64,000 nucleotides of DNA from Papilionanthe hookeriana x Papilionanthe teres (GCA_022702705.1 CM040428.1:59066155-59130154), one strand, 5' to 3'. Shown: positions 1 to 11,357, counted from the first letter of the stretch. Numbers and translations: made by a program. Notes: generated by a model from the letters alone, not told the origin.

Positions 1-440
1 AAAATACATTAAATAAGTTTTGAAAAAAAAAATTCCCGAACAGGCTGATAGAGAATTTTAATCAGTAGTTGCAAGCTTAGAAAACTCTTTTTCTTATAAA
101 ATAAAATCAGAAGCGTTTTTTGTGAACAGAATGCATATAATATGCATATATTAATACGTTAAATCATCTTTATAGGGTGACCATATAAAAGTAGATTCTT
201 GAAATCAAAATAGACAAGGGAATTGGTGAAAATTATTTGATCTGTTAGTTAAAGTGTGAATCAAAATGAATATCTAACATTGCCAATATTCCTTTGTTTT
301 TTTTTTTTTTTTTTTTCAATTTGGTTTACTTACAAATAATTTGAAAACAACAACATTCACTTAAAAAAAAATAAAAATTTTGCTCAAAAATAATTTAGAA
401 GTAGTTCAAATAAGAAAAAAATTTAGACATATATCTCTTA

Positions 441-720
441 GGGTCTCTTTAGGGTAGTTGGAGCTGTTTGAAGTAACTGTGAAGCTGCTGAAGAAGAAGT
501 TGTTTTATGCTGCGGTGACTATTACAAAAAAAAAAACAAAAAAGATCCATTTTGAAAAAGTTAGATCACAACTTCATAGTAGACACTGCAGGTGATTAGT
601 TCTGGTGGGAAAACAAAGATTTCAGCTGTAGCTTTTTGAAAATGCAGGCAAAACACATAACGCAGCTTTACCAAACAGGAAAAATTGTGGTGTGACCGCA
701 CCACCCCTCCAAACGCACCC
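441..720. mobile_element. MITE, Harbinger-like, with TTA target duplication
   Basis: Left end GGGTCTCTTTAGGG and right end CCAAACGCACCC form imperfect terminal inverted repeats, flanked by TTA at 438-440 and 721-723. The right end has the same GGGTGCGTTTGG terminus (read inwards) as the MITE at 37773. 280 bp, no coding capacity. Confidence 0.6.
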
Positions 721-723
721 TTA

Positions 724-1258
724 TACTCATTCTACAATAGCGAAAACAATAGCACCATTGTCGATTACTTTTGCTAGCTCTTCTAGGAGAAAATCCAAAC
801 AATGAAAATTGAGCTCAAATAATGTATGATCTAGATTGAATGCTTGTGGTGACCTAACCCTAGTCAATTTTAAGCCTTGATATATTTAGATATACAATAA
901 TAATGTAGAAGCAGGATTTCATTGGACTTTTGCAATTGAAAGTATGGATTTGAAATCACAAGAGTTTAATAAACTGCTATGCTAGTAGAATAACAAGTCA
1001 CATTTCATATAATTGTATGGATTAATATTAGACTTTCTTAAATCATAATGGTTAGTCAAGTAAAGTATTATAACACTCTTTCATGTAGTATACAATCATA
1101 GAAGAAAATTGTCATTCCATCGAAACTAAATGTTATAAAACTTGAACCAAATTGCAAAGAAATTGTTTAGCATAATTCTTCAATTACATCAGATTATTTT
1201 CCAAACTAGAAATGATTCAAATTATTTTTTTTTCTCTTTTTTTTGCTGATTCTTCAAG
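724..1258. other. AT-rich DNA, probably intron
   Basis: No ORF or repeat recognised. If the exon at 1259 is real, this is the end of its intron. Confidence 0.4.
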
Positions 1259-1333
1259 GTGGTGCCGGAGTTCCAAAATAAGATCGTCGGCGAGGATGCA
1301 TCCAAGCAAAAGTTTGAAGATGCAGCACATTAA
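1259..1333 (+). CDS. Probable terminal coding exon of an unrecognised plus-strand gene
   Basis: A long pyrimidine tract (about 1222-1255, mostly T) leads to TTCAAG, then a 24-codon open frame VVPEFQNKIVGEDASKQKF... ending DAAH and TAA. The splice site is strong, codon use is more GC-rich than the surroundings, and the following 1334-1500 looks like a 3' UTR. Earlier exons are not visible in 1-1258, so they probably lie left of the window. I do not recognise the protein. The frame could also be a pseudogene remnant. Confidence 0.45.
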   Translation: MVPEFQNKIVGEDASKQKFEDAAH

Positions 1334-2029
1334 CAATGAGAACAATGTTGGACTTTCAAGCTGCAGCTTCTTCTTCTCTTGCTGTCTACAAGCAATGTTT
1401 GGCTTGCATGTTGAAAGGAATGTAGAAATGTGTTCTTATATATTATGTGCTAGCGGAAACGTATTTATTATCATTTTTTTTGCTTGTTAAAGTTGGCTTT
1501 CGCCATTTCAACATGGTTTCATTCTGTGAATATTTTAGATCAAATCTAAGAGGTTCTTTTATATTTCTAAGAATAAGGACTATGCCCATAAAATATAATT
1601 ATCCTAAGAAGATTCAAATGAGCTTGAACAGGAAGACATCATCAAAAGATTTGAGTCATCAAGACGAGTCAATTGACACCAAAACTAGCTATGTTAACAG
1701 TCTCTAAAATCTAATCTTGCTGTTGTTTTTTCGTGAGGGAAATGTCCATGTCTATTGGTGTTGGACCAAAGCATGTGGAGGACCTAGACATGCTGTCCTT
1801 CTTCTTTTGGGCTGAAGACATCAGGCGGCACGTTTTGGGAATTCAATTGAAGATAGATATTAGTTACCAAGACATTGGTACAATGATTAGGCGGAGGAAA
1901 TAAAGTCTTCATTGCTGCTGCCTGTGGTTTTGTAGGAAATGGAATTGTGGTTGTGAAGATGGGTCCAGGTATGAATGACATCATAGATGGGGTGTGTGTA
2001 GGGCTATCAGAACGGCTCATTGTTCGTGA

Positions 2030-2183
2030 ATAACTCCTGTTTGTTTCATTAAATATCTTATGTTTAATTTGTTTGCTAAGCGAACGAGCTGAATATGAAT
2101 ATTATTTTTTTGGGCTCGATATATAAACAATCTGAGTACAAATAAAGATTTGTTTGTTCGAATTCAACTCGTTTTAGCTTGAA

Positions 2184-2258
<75 letters not shown>

Positions 2259-2590
2259 AATTGACTTCAAGGCTACAAAGATTTATATTAATTAAAAAAT
2301 AGAATAAAATATTTCAACTTTAATTTAAAGGGATATTTTAATATAAATTTTAAGATTTAAACCTAGCGCATACCCTTAATATCCTACAACTGCTTGACTA
2401 AAAATGTAAAAAAAGACTCGTTATTTGCGAATAGCTTATGTTCGGCTTGCTAAGCAAACAAGCAGAACATGAACAAATTTTTTATGCTAGATATTTTAAC
2501 CAGCTGAACATGAACAACAGTATTTTTTAACGAGCCGAACAGGAGCCAGACCTAGGCTTGCTCAAACTCGGCTCATTTACAATCCTATAT
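2030..2590. mobile_element. Dispersed repeat, GAACACGAAC family, copy a
   Basis: Starts TGTTCGTGAATAACTCCTG, contains a (TA)n tract and ends AACTCGGCTCATTTACAATCC. Same order of blocks as the copies at 12.2 and 50.05 kb. Probably a non-autonomous DNA transposon; class not determined. Confidence 0.55.
2188..2254. repeat. (TA)n microsatellite
   Basis: About 33 TA units inside a GAACACGAAC-family copy. Confidence 0.97.
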
Positions 2591-3429
2591 ATGTGAGATG
2601 TGTATTGCTTGGCAGCATTGAATTACTGCTAGTCTAGGCATAAAATGACTGGTGTGGGAAATGGGCTACCACATTGAATTTTGGCAGTGATTCTTGCAAG
2701 AAGATCGTGTGGATCGTGGTTTATGTGGAGGGGAACGAGGAGTCTAGAATCAAATCGAGACTAATTTGAGTTTAGTTTATAATCATAAAATAATTGATTT
2801 ATCTGCGTGCGATCATATAGCATCGATCGCATTCATGATAGGGCAAATAATCAAATGATAATTAACATCACAACAAGAGGTGCACGATCAAATGATGTTC
2901 ATGATCTCAATGAGGCTCACGATGATGCATGTATGATCGAACAAGGTTCATGGTGTGGAAAGCCATGCATGACTGAATGAACATTACAATCATGATGCAA
3001 TCTAAATGATCAAAAGAAAATTAACCAACCAGCCAACTCATTTTGAGAGCTAGAGCTAAATTGACCGAGATATGGTTAACTCGTATGCATCAAACCTAGT
3101 GTGTGGTAGACTCAACAAAAAAGGGTATATGCGTGCAAGTAGAATGTGGTCATACTCAAGAGGCTCAAGTTTTAATCACTGCATCAATGTGGTGCCATTA
3201 TGATCTAACCATATAGGACTTAAGTTCAACCAAGATGTGTCTGTGTGTTTGGGAGATCACTCCACTTGCAATACTTTTGAACATTCTTCTCGAAGTGTCA
3301 ACTAAAACATTTGATTATTTCAAGTGATATTGTATATCTAAATCATAATCTATTAAAAATTCGAGCTAACATTTCCATCTTAAATTTAACTCCTTTGTAT
3401 AAATATGTATTTTAAACTAGGAAGCTAGA
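2591..3429. other. Intergenic, nothing recognised
   Basis: Some GATCATGATG-type repetition around 2800-3010, otherwise plain AT-rich sequence. The DNA at 4250-5000 is likewise featureless and over 70% A+T. Confidence 0.5.
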
Positions 3430-3512
3430 CATATATAACACTCAATTCCTATATATTTACATATCTAAAACCTAAACTTCAATTTCCGAATACATATCAC
3501 CTAATTAACTAC
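3430..3512. mobile_element. One-armed remnant of the 'ACATACCACT' MITE family
   Basis: ATAACACTCAATTCC...ATTTACATATCTAAAACCTAAACTT matches the left arms at 10461 and 52066; the right arm was not found. Confidence 0.4.
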
Positions 3513-3807
3513 TAAAATCTTGCTTAATACCTAATTAACTACTGCTCAAATATGATTATAGGCAAATATCACAAAATTTGCAATCTCATTTCTCTACCAT
3601 CTTCTGCTTTAAATCCGATTAAATAATTTATTTTGACACGTATATTACTTTTTTTTTTCTTCGACGAATCATTCATTTCCGCAAACTTATTTGGGTTGAA
3701 TTTACATGGCTGGAGTCGAGCTTCTCTAGGCCGAACTACACATGTCGAAGCCGCCTCTCTTTGCAATGAACGATCGCTAAGGGGATCCACAAGCACTCGG
3801 ATGGAAC

Positions 3808-4105
3808 CGAAGCCTTGTCGTCGACACAAGCAATGCATATGGAGATGGAGACAGAGACTGCTCTATCGAGTGGAGAAGCGGCGAATGTGTACTCATCTTG
3901 AGTTGCTTGCTCTGCCGATGGTGAAACAGAAGGGGAGAAGCAATGCTCGGTGGAGACAAAGTCTTGTCGTTGACGCGAGCAACTCAGATGAAGACGAAGA
4001 CCGAGGCTACTTTGTTGAGTGGAGAAGCAACGAATGAGTACGCACGTTGTGTTGCTTGCTTCGTCCATGGCGAAATAGAAGGGTAGAAGATGCACGTGCA
4101 AGAAA
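3808..4105 (+). repeat. 149-bp tandem duplication
   Basis: CTTGTCGTCGACACAAGCAA ... GGGGAGAAG recurs as CTTGTCGTTGACGCGAGCAA ... GGGTAGAAG. ORFs on both strands follow from the duplication; no recognisable product. Confidence 0.75.
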
Positions 4106-5006
4106 GATTTTGCTTTAAAGCGAGACTGCTTTGCGTATGAATCCTCTAGTGAGAACTGACGAGCCCTCCATGTGTTTAATTTTTGAATTTTATAAATAGA
4201 CGAAATTAACCTTGAAAATGTGAAAGGAGCTCTAAAATGAAACAAAAAATGTTAATTAGGACCAATTCAGAACATTTTTTAAGAGAATTTTAAAACTCAG
4301 AGACTAAATTAAATACTTCTTAATAATTGGGGGACTATTTTGACCTCTTTCTAATGATACAAATGATTTTTATCTTATAAATACAAAGGAATTTAGTATT
4401 ATGTACGTAAATGTCGCTTTAAACTATTGATTAGTGAATCTTTCACATTTCACCCCATACAAGTTACTTCTCTAAATTTTTAAAGCAAATGCTCTAGCTA
4501 TCAATTTAAACTCATTATTAATATAATTTCTTGGTAGATTTCAATCATCTTAATTTACAATTAATTTCCTTTTTATTTTATATTAAAAATGCATTATTAT
4601 ATAATCTAAGAAGATAACATTTCTCATCTATAAATCAGACTTTAGAAATCTTAAAAATAACTAATTCTCTCTCAACAATTCTAAAATTACTCTCCAATAT
4701 TTAAAATGATCTTCATCAGTCTTAAATATATCAAAATATTATTAATGAATTTAATCATTAATTGATTAATATATAACTTAAAAATTTTGATTCATTAAAT
4801 TAGTAAAAATTATGTGTGTTTTTATTAATCTAAATGTAATTATTAGAAACTGCTTTACTATATCAAGATCTCAAATCTGATCTGAAAAAGAACATAATAA
4901 CATATTCCAATTGAAAAAATAAATCAATGTTTATCGGTAATAAATATTTAATTTTAGTTTTCACCTTACTCAACTCTTTATACTTGATACACATTCTGTT
5001 AGGTAT

Positions 5007-5241
5007 GACTCTGATACCAGTTGTTGTGCAATTTAGGGCGAACAAAATGCAAATCAAGAAGAATAACACACATATTTAACGAGGTTCGGCAAAGATGCCT
5101 ACATCCTTGGGAGCAGAGCGGCGAATTCACTATTTCAGAGGAGTTCTATTACAGCTCAGTTTCATACCTACAGGGTTACACATATATATTGACATATAAA
5201 AAACCCATAGATAAATTACTAAAACACACTCGCTCCCTATC
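5007..5241 (-). mobile_element. Inverted copia LTR end with adjacent primer site
   Basis: The minus strand reads LTR sequence ending TTGCACAACA at 5022, followed by TGGTATCAGAGTC (5019-5007). The LTR part is complementary to the plus-strand LTR at 6226-6571. The body expected below 5000 is missing. Confidence 0.7.
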
Positions 5242-5739
5242 AGGAAATTAATTCCTGATTTAAGGAGGAATTCTTGGAATTTATTTTTCTGATAATTAAG
5301 GGAAGTACTTAATTGGAAATATTTCAAATTTTTCTGCTGGGAAAGAAAATTTCTGGCCCGCAGAAAATGAAATTAGTTTTCTGGGAAACTTAATTAAGGG
5401 AAATAGTAATTTCCGACTTCGGTAATTTTGGTAACTTAGCAGAGGATTCGCGGGGCTTGCGAGAATCGCGACAGAGTCTGCAAATTACGGTAAAGTTTAC
5501 GAATTTTGCGGATTGTTCGCAAGTTTTTTGCAGGAGAAATTGCAACAGGTGGTGTTCGGCTGAGGTGTTGACGCGAACAGGAGAAGGCTTCGGGCAAGGT
5601 GTTCGCAGTAATTCAGCTGAATTTTTGCGCGGACAGGAAATGTGATTCATGTGAAATTTTGATTAACGAATCACAAGAGAATCGGGGGAAAAATTGCTGC
5701 AATTGATAGAGGAAATTTCAAGGTTAATTTCAAATGACA

Positions 5740-6222
5740 ATGTCTTGTGTAAAATTTGAGATAATGAAGTTCGACGGAAACGGGAACTTCGGATTGTGGC
5801 AAACAATGGTGAAAGATTTGTTGGTACAATAAGGAATTTTGAAGGCATTGCGAGCTATGAAATCTGATGGTAATATCTATAAACTGTTGGAGAGTACAGT
5901 TGTAGGTGTAGTTCACTCTGTTGAAGCATATGATGAAAATGCAGCAGATCTGTTGACAAAACCAGGCATTTTCAACAAGTTCTTGCGTACTTGAACTTGT
6001 TGAATGTTTGCAGTTGCTAGTTGGCATGGTTGCCCAACCCACTTTGGTGTAAGAAACTCCATGATTTTTTTCTCCTGAGAGGCCGGATATTCACCAGGTG
6101 GAGATTTTTTTCTAAGGGGTCGGATATTCGTAAGGTGGAGATTTTCTCCTAAGGGGCTAGATATTCGTAAGGTGGAGATTTTCTCCTAAAGGGTTGGATA
6201 TTCGCCAAGGTGGAAAATTGTT
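5740..6222 (+). pseudogene. Copia remnant: start of gag joined to the end of RNase H
   Basis: Translated pieces: KFEIMKFDGNGNFGLWQ and MVKDLLVQ (gag start, about 5755-5830) run within about 100 bp into VEAYDENAADLLTKP (RNase H end, about 5920). Nearly all of gag-pol is deleted. Stop codons interrupt. The leader lies at about 5350-5740. Confidence 0.8.
6073..6222 (+). repeat. 37-bp direct repeats at the polypurine tract
   Basis: Four units of GGATATTCGTAAGGTGGAGA + TTTTCTCCTAAGGGG just before the 3' LTR, so the purine-rich primer region has been multiplied. Confidence 0.8.
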
Positions 6223-6326
6223 AGGTGAACAGAAAATTTGGAGTATCTTGAAGGTGTGTCCCCTGTATTAGTGGGTTGGGGGGAGAGAGGGCGTTTTAGT
6301 AATTTATACTATGAGTTTTTTATATG

Positions 6327-6414
<88 letters not shown>

Positions 6415-6571
6415 ACACCATAGGTATGAAACTGAGTTGTAATAGAACTCCTCTGAAATAATGAATTCACCGCTCTGCTCCCGAGGATGTAGGCATCTTT
6501 GTCGAACCTCATTAAATATCTTTATTCTTCTTATGGATTTGCGTTTTGTTCTCCCTAAATTGCACAACACA
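6223..6571 (+). repeat. Copia 3' LTR with an internal (TA)n expansion
   Basis: Starts TGTTAGGTGAACAG, ends TTGCACAACA. A (TA)n of about 90 bp (6321-6411) interrupts it. Confidence 0.75.
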
Positions 6572-6719
6572 TTCTCATAGATTCATCTTTCCTCACAATA
6601 AAAAAAATATTGGTGCACTACTAATTAAATTGTTTGATCTAATAAATATCTTATTCATCAATTCCTACAAATGACACTTTAATTCACGCATGTCGTTTGG
6701 AGCCATTATGTAAAGAGAT

Positions 6720-6909
6720 CTATATTTATTTTTTTTTAAAGAATGGTCAGAGGGTATTATATGAGCCCCAAACCGCCCTTATGTGCCTAACTATTTAAGG
6801 AACGCCTTCACTACCGACAAACTGACCAGAGGGGGATTCGATGCTGTGACCTGAGGGGACTTGCAACCTTAAAGAGGCTGCTCTACGAACAGGTCACGAC
6901 TGGCGGCAC
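6720..6909 (-). mobile_element. tRNA-derived SINE with target-site duplications
   Basis: On the minus strand: CCTGTTCGTAGAGCAG (A-box-like) and ATCGAATCC (B-box-like), ending GACCATTCTTT plus an A tail (T9 on the plus strand near 6729). Flanked by ATGTAAAGAGAT at 6708-6719 and 6910-6921. Pol III promoter inferred from the boxes. Confidence 0.8.
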
Positions 6910-7149
6910 ATGTAAAGAGATTTGTATATTGTTGGTGTTTCTTGTAATAATTTATTCAAAAATTCAACTTCCTTCTCAGAAGCAAATTCATAAAATTTCA
7001 TAAGAAACACAAAGAAATTATGATTCACTGAAATATTCATTAATTCTTAAACATTCTTTTTCAATTTTCAATCTTTACCTAAAAATGTATTTGCCACTTC
7101 TCATCCATTTATCAAAATTTAATGCAATGAAGAGAAAAAAGGAATTATT

Positions 7150-8235
7150 GAACATAGGTTACAATGTGATACATTAAATTTTGGGAGAGTAATTGAACAT
7201 AGGTTGCGATGCTGTACAAAAATTTAAAAAAATCAAATTTGTATACAAGTCAGGAAAGTCTACTATGGAAGCTCTATACTTATTGAGAGGTTTTATAGAG
7301 AAGTATAGAGAAAGGAGGATTTACATATAAATTTTATTGATTTAGAAAACATTTATAGTAAGATTCCAAGATACTTTGGAAATTTCTAAACAAAAAAAAT
7401 GTGTTGATATTGCTTATATTCAAGTCATTAAAGATAAGTGTACAAGAGCTATTACTTGTGTTCGAACACAAGGAGGATTGATTAAGTAGTTTTTCTATTT
7501 CGGTTGGATCACATCAGAGATCGACTTTAAGCCTATATCTTTCGCTTTTGTTATGGATGTTCTTACTCCACATTTATAAGACAATGTATCTTGGTGGATG
7601 CTTTTCGCTGAAGAGAGTTAAGGAATAACTTGAATTATGAAGGTCACATTTACATTCTAAAAGTTTATAAGAAGTAATTTTAGTTTGAGTAGATCTGAAA
7701 ATGAATACATGGAATGTAACTTTAGTAGAAGTAAATCCAAAAAAGAGATTGTAACAATAGGTGATTAAATCATTAAAAGGAATGAATATTTTACATATCT
7801 CAAGTCTATCATTCAAAATGGTAGAGATATAGATGGGGAAGTCATTAGTAGAATTCAAGTTAGAGGGTTGAGGTGGAGAAATGCATTGAGCCTATTGTGT
7901 GAAACTACCGCTTAGAGGAAAATTTTATAAGATGGTGAGACATGCAATGCTTTATGGCACAGAATGTTGGCTTGTAAAAGAGGCATAAAAAGAAGTTAAT
8001 TGTTTTTTAGATAAGAATGCTAAGGTGGATGAATGGCTTTACACTTAAAGAGATAAAATGCAAAATGAATATATTTGTCAAAGAGTTGGAGTAGCTCTAA
8101 AAGTAGATAAGGCTAGAGAGAGTTGCCTTAGATGGTTTGGTCACATTAAACATCAACCATGTCATGAGTCACGACCCAGTTAGGAAAATAGATGTCTTAG
8201 ATTTTACTTATAATAAGAAAAAGTATTGATAAACC
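7150..8235 (+). pseudogene. Decayed RTE-like LINE: reverse transcriptase remnant, 5' part
   Basis: Out-of-frame translation still shows plant LINE reverse transcriptase landmarks in order: a LEKAYDRVP-like stretch (about 7340), AYIQVIKD (about 7412), a GLHQGSALSP-like stretch (about 7505), ALVMDVLT, a LFADD-like site (about 7600), EYMECNF (about 7700), SIIQNGRDIDGEV (about 7805), AMLYGTECW (about 7945) and CLRWFGHIK (about 8125). Many stops and frameshifts, so inactive. Interrupted at 8236 by an LTR element and resumed at 9819. Confidence 0.85.
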
Positions 8236-8538
8236 TGTTAGGAATTATAATAAAAAATAATTTATTCCTGCAATAAATTATTTCCTCATATCAAGAAAAT
8301 ATTTTATATTTAATTCCTTAGATTAGGAATTACTTATTTTCCCGTTTTGTATTATTTCCTATATCTCCTAATAATTAATATGAATTGATTATTGGAGATA
8401 TTAAGAGATATATTTTTCCTTTTATATCATTTTCTTTTTATTATTTTTCCTATTATAGGATTCTTGTAAGAGTTATTTATACCCCCGTTCATATTAATGA
8501 AAACATCAAGTATTCCACATTATTCTAAAATCTCAACA
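8236..8538 (+). repeat. 5' LTR
   Basis: TGTTAGGAATTATAATA ... TCTCAACA. Contains TTATTTATAC at about 8476, a possible TATA element. Confidence 0.92.
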
Positions 8539-8550
8539 TGGTATCAGAGA
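8539..8550 (+). other. Primer binding site of the LTR element
   Basis: TGGTATCAGAGA directly abuts the 5' LTR and complements the 3' end of plant initiator-Met tRNA. Confidence 0.85.
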
Positions 8551-8600
8551 AAAGTTTTTTGCTCTAACGACAGATAATCTTTGGAGAGGACCTCAAGACT

Positions 8601-8630
8601 CCCTTCCCGCCGGCCTTCTTGCGGGAAGGG
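8601..8630. other. GC-rich perfect hairpin downstream of the primer site
   Basis: CCCTTCCCGC, ten-base loop, GCGGGAAGGG. In the leader of the LTR element. Confidence 0.85.
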
Positions 8631-8779
8631 AGGAATCCCACCTTCGTCTTCATCTGCTCGTCGGGAGCTTTTCTCTGTCCTCTTATTTGAGTTATGCAGC
8701 ATCTTCGCCCGCCTTCGTCTTCAACACCTTCAACTCCGGCGCCTTCAGATCGCTTCGATCCCTGCCGACCCTTCATATC

Positions 8780-9110
8780 CCTTCGGTACTTGCTGGTCCT
8801 TCAGTCCTCGCCAGCCCTTCAGTCCTCGCCGGCCATTCGATCCTCTCCGGCCCTTCAATCCTCGCCGGCCCTTCGGTCCTCGCTGACCATTCGATCCTCG
8901 CCGGTCTTTCAGTCCTCGTCGGCCATTTGATCCTCGCCTGGCCGGCCCCTCGGTCCTCTCCGGCCATTCGTTCCTCGCCGGTCATTCGGTCCTCGCCGAC
9001 CATTCGGTCCTCACCGGCCCTTCAGTCCTCGCCGGCCATTCGATCCTCGCCTCGTCAGCTCTTCAGTCTTCGCCGACCCTTCGGTTCTCACAGGCCATTC
9101 GATCCTAGCC
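8780..9110 (+). repeat. Minisatellite of the type TTCRGTCCTCGCCGGCC
   Basis: About 18 degenerate 17-18-bp units inside the LTR element. It is open in several frames (ILAGPSV / RSSPAL repeats), but repeat structure alone explains this. Confidence 0.85.
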
Positions 9111-9112
9111 AA

Positions 9113-9320
9113 GCCTGAATCCAACAAAACTCAAAATTCAGCCAAGCCTGAATCCAGCAAAACTCAAAATTCAACCAAGCCTGAATCCAACAAAACTCAA
9201 AATTCAGTCAAGCCTGAATCCAACAAAAATCAAAATTCAGCTAAGTCTGAATCTAACAAAGCTCAAAATTCAACAAGTCGAATCCAAGTAAACTCAAAAT
9301 TCAGCCAAGCTCGAGTTTTG
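9113..9320 (+). repeat. 33-bp minisatellite inside the LTR element
   Basis: About six units of AAGCCTGAATCCAACAAAA + CTCAAAATTCAGCC. Confidence 0.88.
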
Positions 9321-9510
9321 TGTCTTCTTACGATCATGCTAGAAATTGTAGTCAAAGATGACACATAGTTGTCTACTTCCCGCAAAATTCAACAAGCCCG
9401 CCGCATGTATGCAATTATAGCGATTCGAGTGACCAACTAAACTCTTCTCGATTCTCGATATCTATCAATGAAGTTAGGAATTATTAACATACATTCCAAA
9501 CTCGAGGAAG

Positions 9511-9813
9511 TGTTAGAAATTATAATAGGAAATAATTTATTCCTGCAATAAATTATTTCCTCATATCAAGAAAATATTTTATATTTAATTCCTTAGATTA
9601 AGAATTACTTATTTTCCCGTTTTGTATTATTTCCTATATCTTCTAATAATTAATATGAATTGATTATTGGAGATATTAAGAAATATATTTTTCCTTTTAT
9701 ATCATTTTCTTTTTATTATTTTTCCTATTATAGGATTCTTGTAAGGGTTATTTATACCCCCGTTCATATTAATGAAAACATCAAGTATTCCACATTATTC
9801 TAAAATCTCAACA
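9511..9813 (+). repeat. 3' LTR
   Basis: TGTTAGAAATTATAATA ... TCTCAACA, the same length as the 5' LTR. Confidence 0.92.
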
Positions 9814-9818
9814 AAACC

Positions 9819-9950
9819 TATAAAGACTTGGGCATGTTGCATAAGAATTGATATTAATTTTATTAGAATTAAATGAACATATTACAATAGGGTAAAAAGA
9901 AAAAGACTTCATTTAGCTGACCCCACTTAGTGGGATAAAAACTTCTTATT
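9819..9950 (+). pseudogene. 3' end of the same LINE, beyond the LTR insertion
   Basis: Continues with KTWACCIRI and ends in a stretch equivalent to LADPT-WDK...LLFLL followed by a T/G-rich tail. Together with 7150-8235 it restores LINE order. Confidence 0.8.
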
Positions 9951-10460
9951 GTTTTTGTTAATGTTGTTTAGAAAGAAGACAATATTCTTATCATAGTAAA
10001 AATAAAATAATTTCCCATTGGGTGAATCAAATTTAACTCTCTTCAGGAGATATTAAATAGTAGCTATTAAACAAACCAATTTATTCTCAAAATTATAAAA
10101 AAATTCATATATGTATTATAATTAATTCTACCAATAATTTCTTACTTTAAATATCATGTGAATAACAATTTTTTTTCACAAATATAGTCTCTAGAAAGCA
10201 TTCTAATATAAAAAAATAATAATAAATTGGTACAATCTTTATTTTTTTTATTTTCCTAATTTTTTATGAACTCTTGTTTTTATTGATGGCACAAAATGTC
10301 TAAATTAAATAATATTAAAACAAAAAAAATATCATTGTTGGACACAAGTATCGGACAAGCGTGTCCTAAATTCCGACACTGTTTCTGAAATTAATGAATG
10401 AAAAATTCTCGAAAATATTGTAAGATTAAAATTTTAAAAAAGTATAAAATTTAGGAATAA

Positions 10461-10687
10461 TTTGCATACATACCACTCAATTATTGTGTATTTACTTATC
10501 TAACACAAAAATTTCCATTTTTGTCATGCCACCTTACATATATATGTAAAATTTTAAAAAGTATTTCGTTTGAATTGATTTATATATTTCGATGTGATAT
10601 GAAATATTTAGGTGACATAAATGTAAAAATGAAATTTTAGGTGTAACATAATATAAATACATAACAATTCGATGGTTTGTACGTAAA
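10461..10687. mobile_element. Foldback MITE, family 'ACATACCACT'
   Basis: Arms of about 75 bp: left starts TTTGCATACATACCACT, right ends inverted as TTTACGTACAAACCAT when complemented, with TATTTA, CTAACAC and AAAATTTC words shared. No ORF. Confidence 0.7.
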
Positions 10688-10771
10688 AACCCCAAAATTT
10701 ACAGTAAATACCACTTAGTCTCATGGGAATACATGATGCATTATTGATTTATTACTTATTTATTAAGTTTT

Positions 10772-11008
10772 GTGTTTGCAGGAGATGGATTTGAGACCTT
10801 CGATAATAAGAGAAATTTGGAGATTGTAAACCTTTCTCTTGACGAGTCAGAATTGAAATCTATAATATTTAATGATGAGATTTGTGAAATAGAATTACAT
10901 GTCAAAGAAGCTAGCTTTTCTTTTAAATTTTTTGATGAATTAAGGAAGTTAATTTTTTATGTAAAACAAGATAATTTATGTTATTATACTTGCATTTTGT
11001 TGTTATAA
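10772..11008 (+). other. Unrecognised 78-codon ORF
   Basis: Short open frame (LDESELKSIIFNDEICEIEL...). The text just before it (TTTTGTGTTTGCAG at about 10769-10782) resembles a splice acceptor, so a degenerate exon is possible. No relative recognised. Confidence 0.15.
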
Positions 11009-11357
11009 ACTAAAAATATATCTATGAACATCTTAATTTTTAAAAGTTAATGTTATTAACTCTTTTCTTTTATTTATGTAATAGATACATAGATTTTTAA
11101 TAGTTTTTATTAGAACGGTGAGTCCAACAAGTATCCGCATCCTACATTTTCAATGATAGACATGTCACGTGCCCGTATCGTGTCATGTCCGTATAACAGT
11201 CATCTATCAGCCAATTTCACATAATATGACATATCATAGACATTTTCTTATTTATGATAATATTATTAACATAAGCCGATAAAAATATTGAACATTACCA
11301 TACTTTATTACGAATTACCTTACATTAACATATCTCCAAAAACAATGTGATGAGTAA

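Larger units (their letters stand above)
8236..9813 (+). mobile_element. Non-autonomous copia-type LTR retrotransposon
   Basis: Two 303-bp LTRs (8236-8538 and 9511-9813), TG...CA ends, 7 differences (about 2.3%), primer site TGGTATCAGAG right after the 5' LTR, a purine run before the 3' LTR and a perfect 5-bp target duplication AAACC (8231-8235 and 9814-9818). The 972-bp interior has no gag-pol homology; it holds a hairpin, a Pro/Ser-coding minisatellite and a 33-bp minisatellite. It must move, if at all, with enzymes from another element. Confidence 0.93.

Noticed and set aside
4999..5020. Match between GTTAGGTATGACTC-TACCA here and at 13371 as proof of a shared element boundary
   Set aside because: Only about 20 bases agree, and the sequence beyond differs in orientation and content, so it was not used for a boundary call.
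6238..6570. ORFs through the (TA)n tract with Tyr-Ile runs
   Set aside because: Translation of a microsatellite inside a copia LTR.
8687..9118. 143-codon repetitive ORF as a real gene
   Set aside because: It is the minisatellite of a non-autonomous LTR element, open in several frames on both strands.
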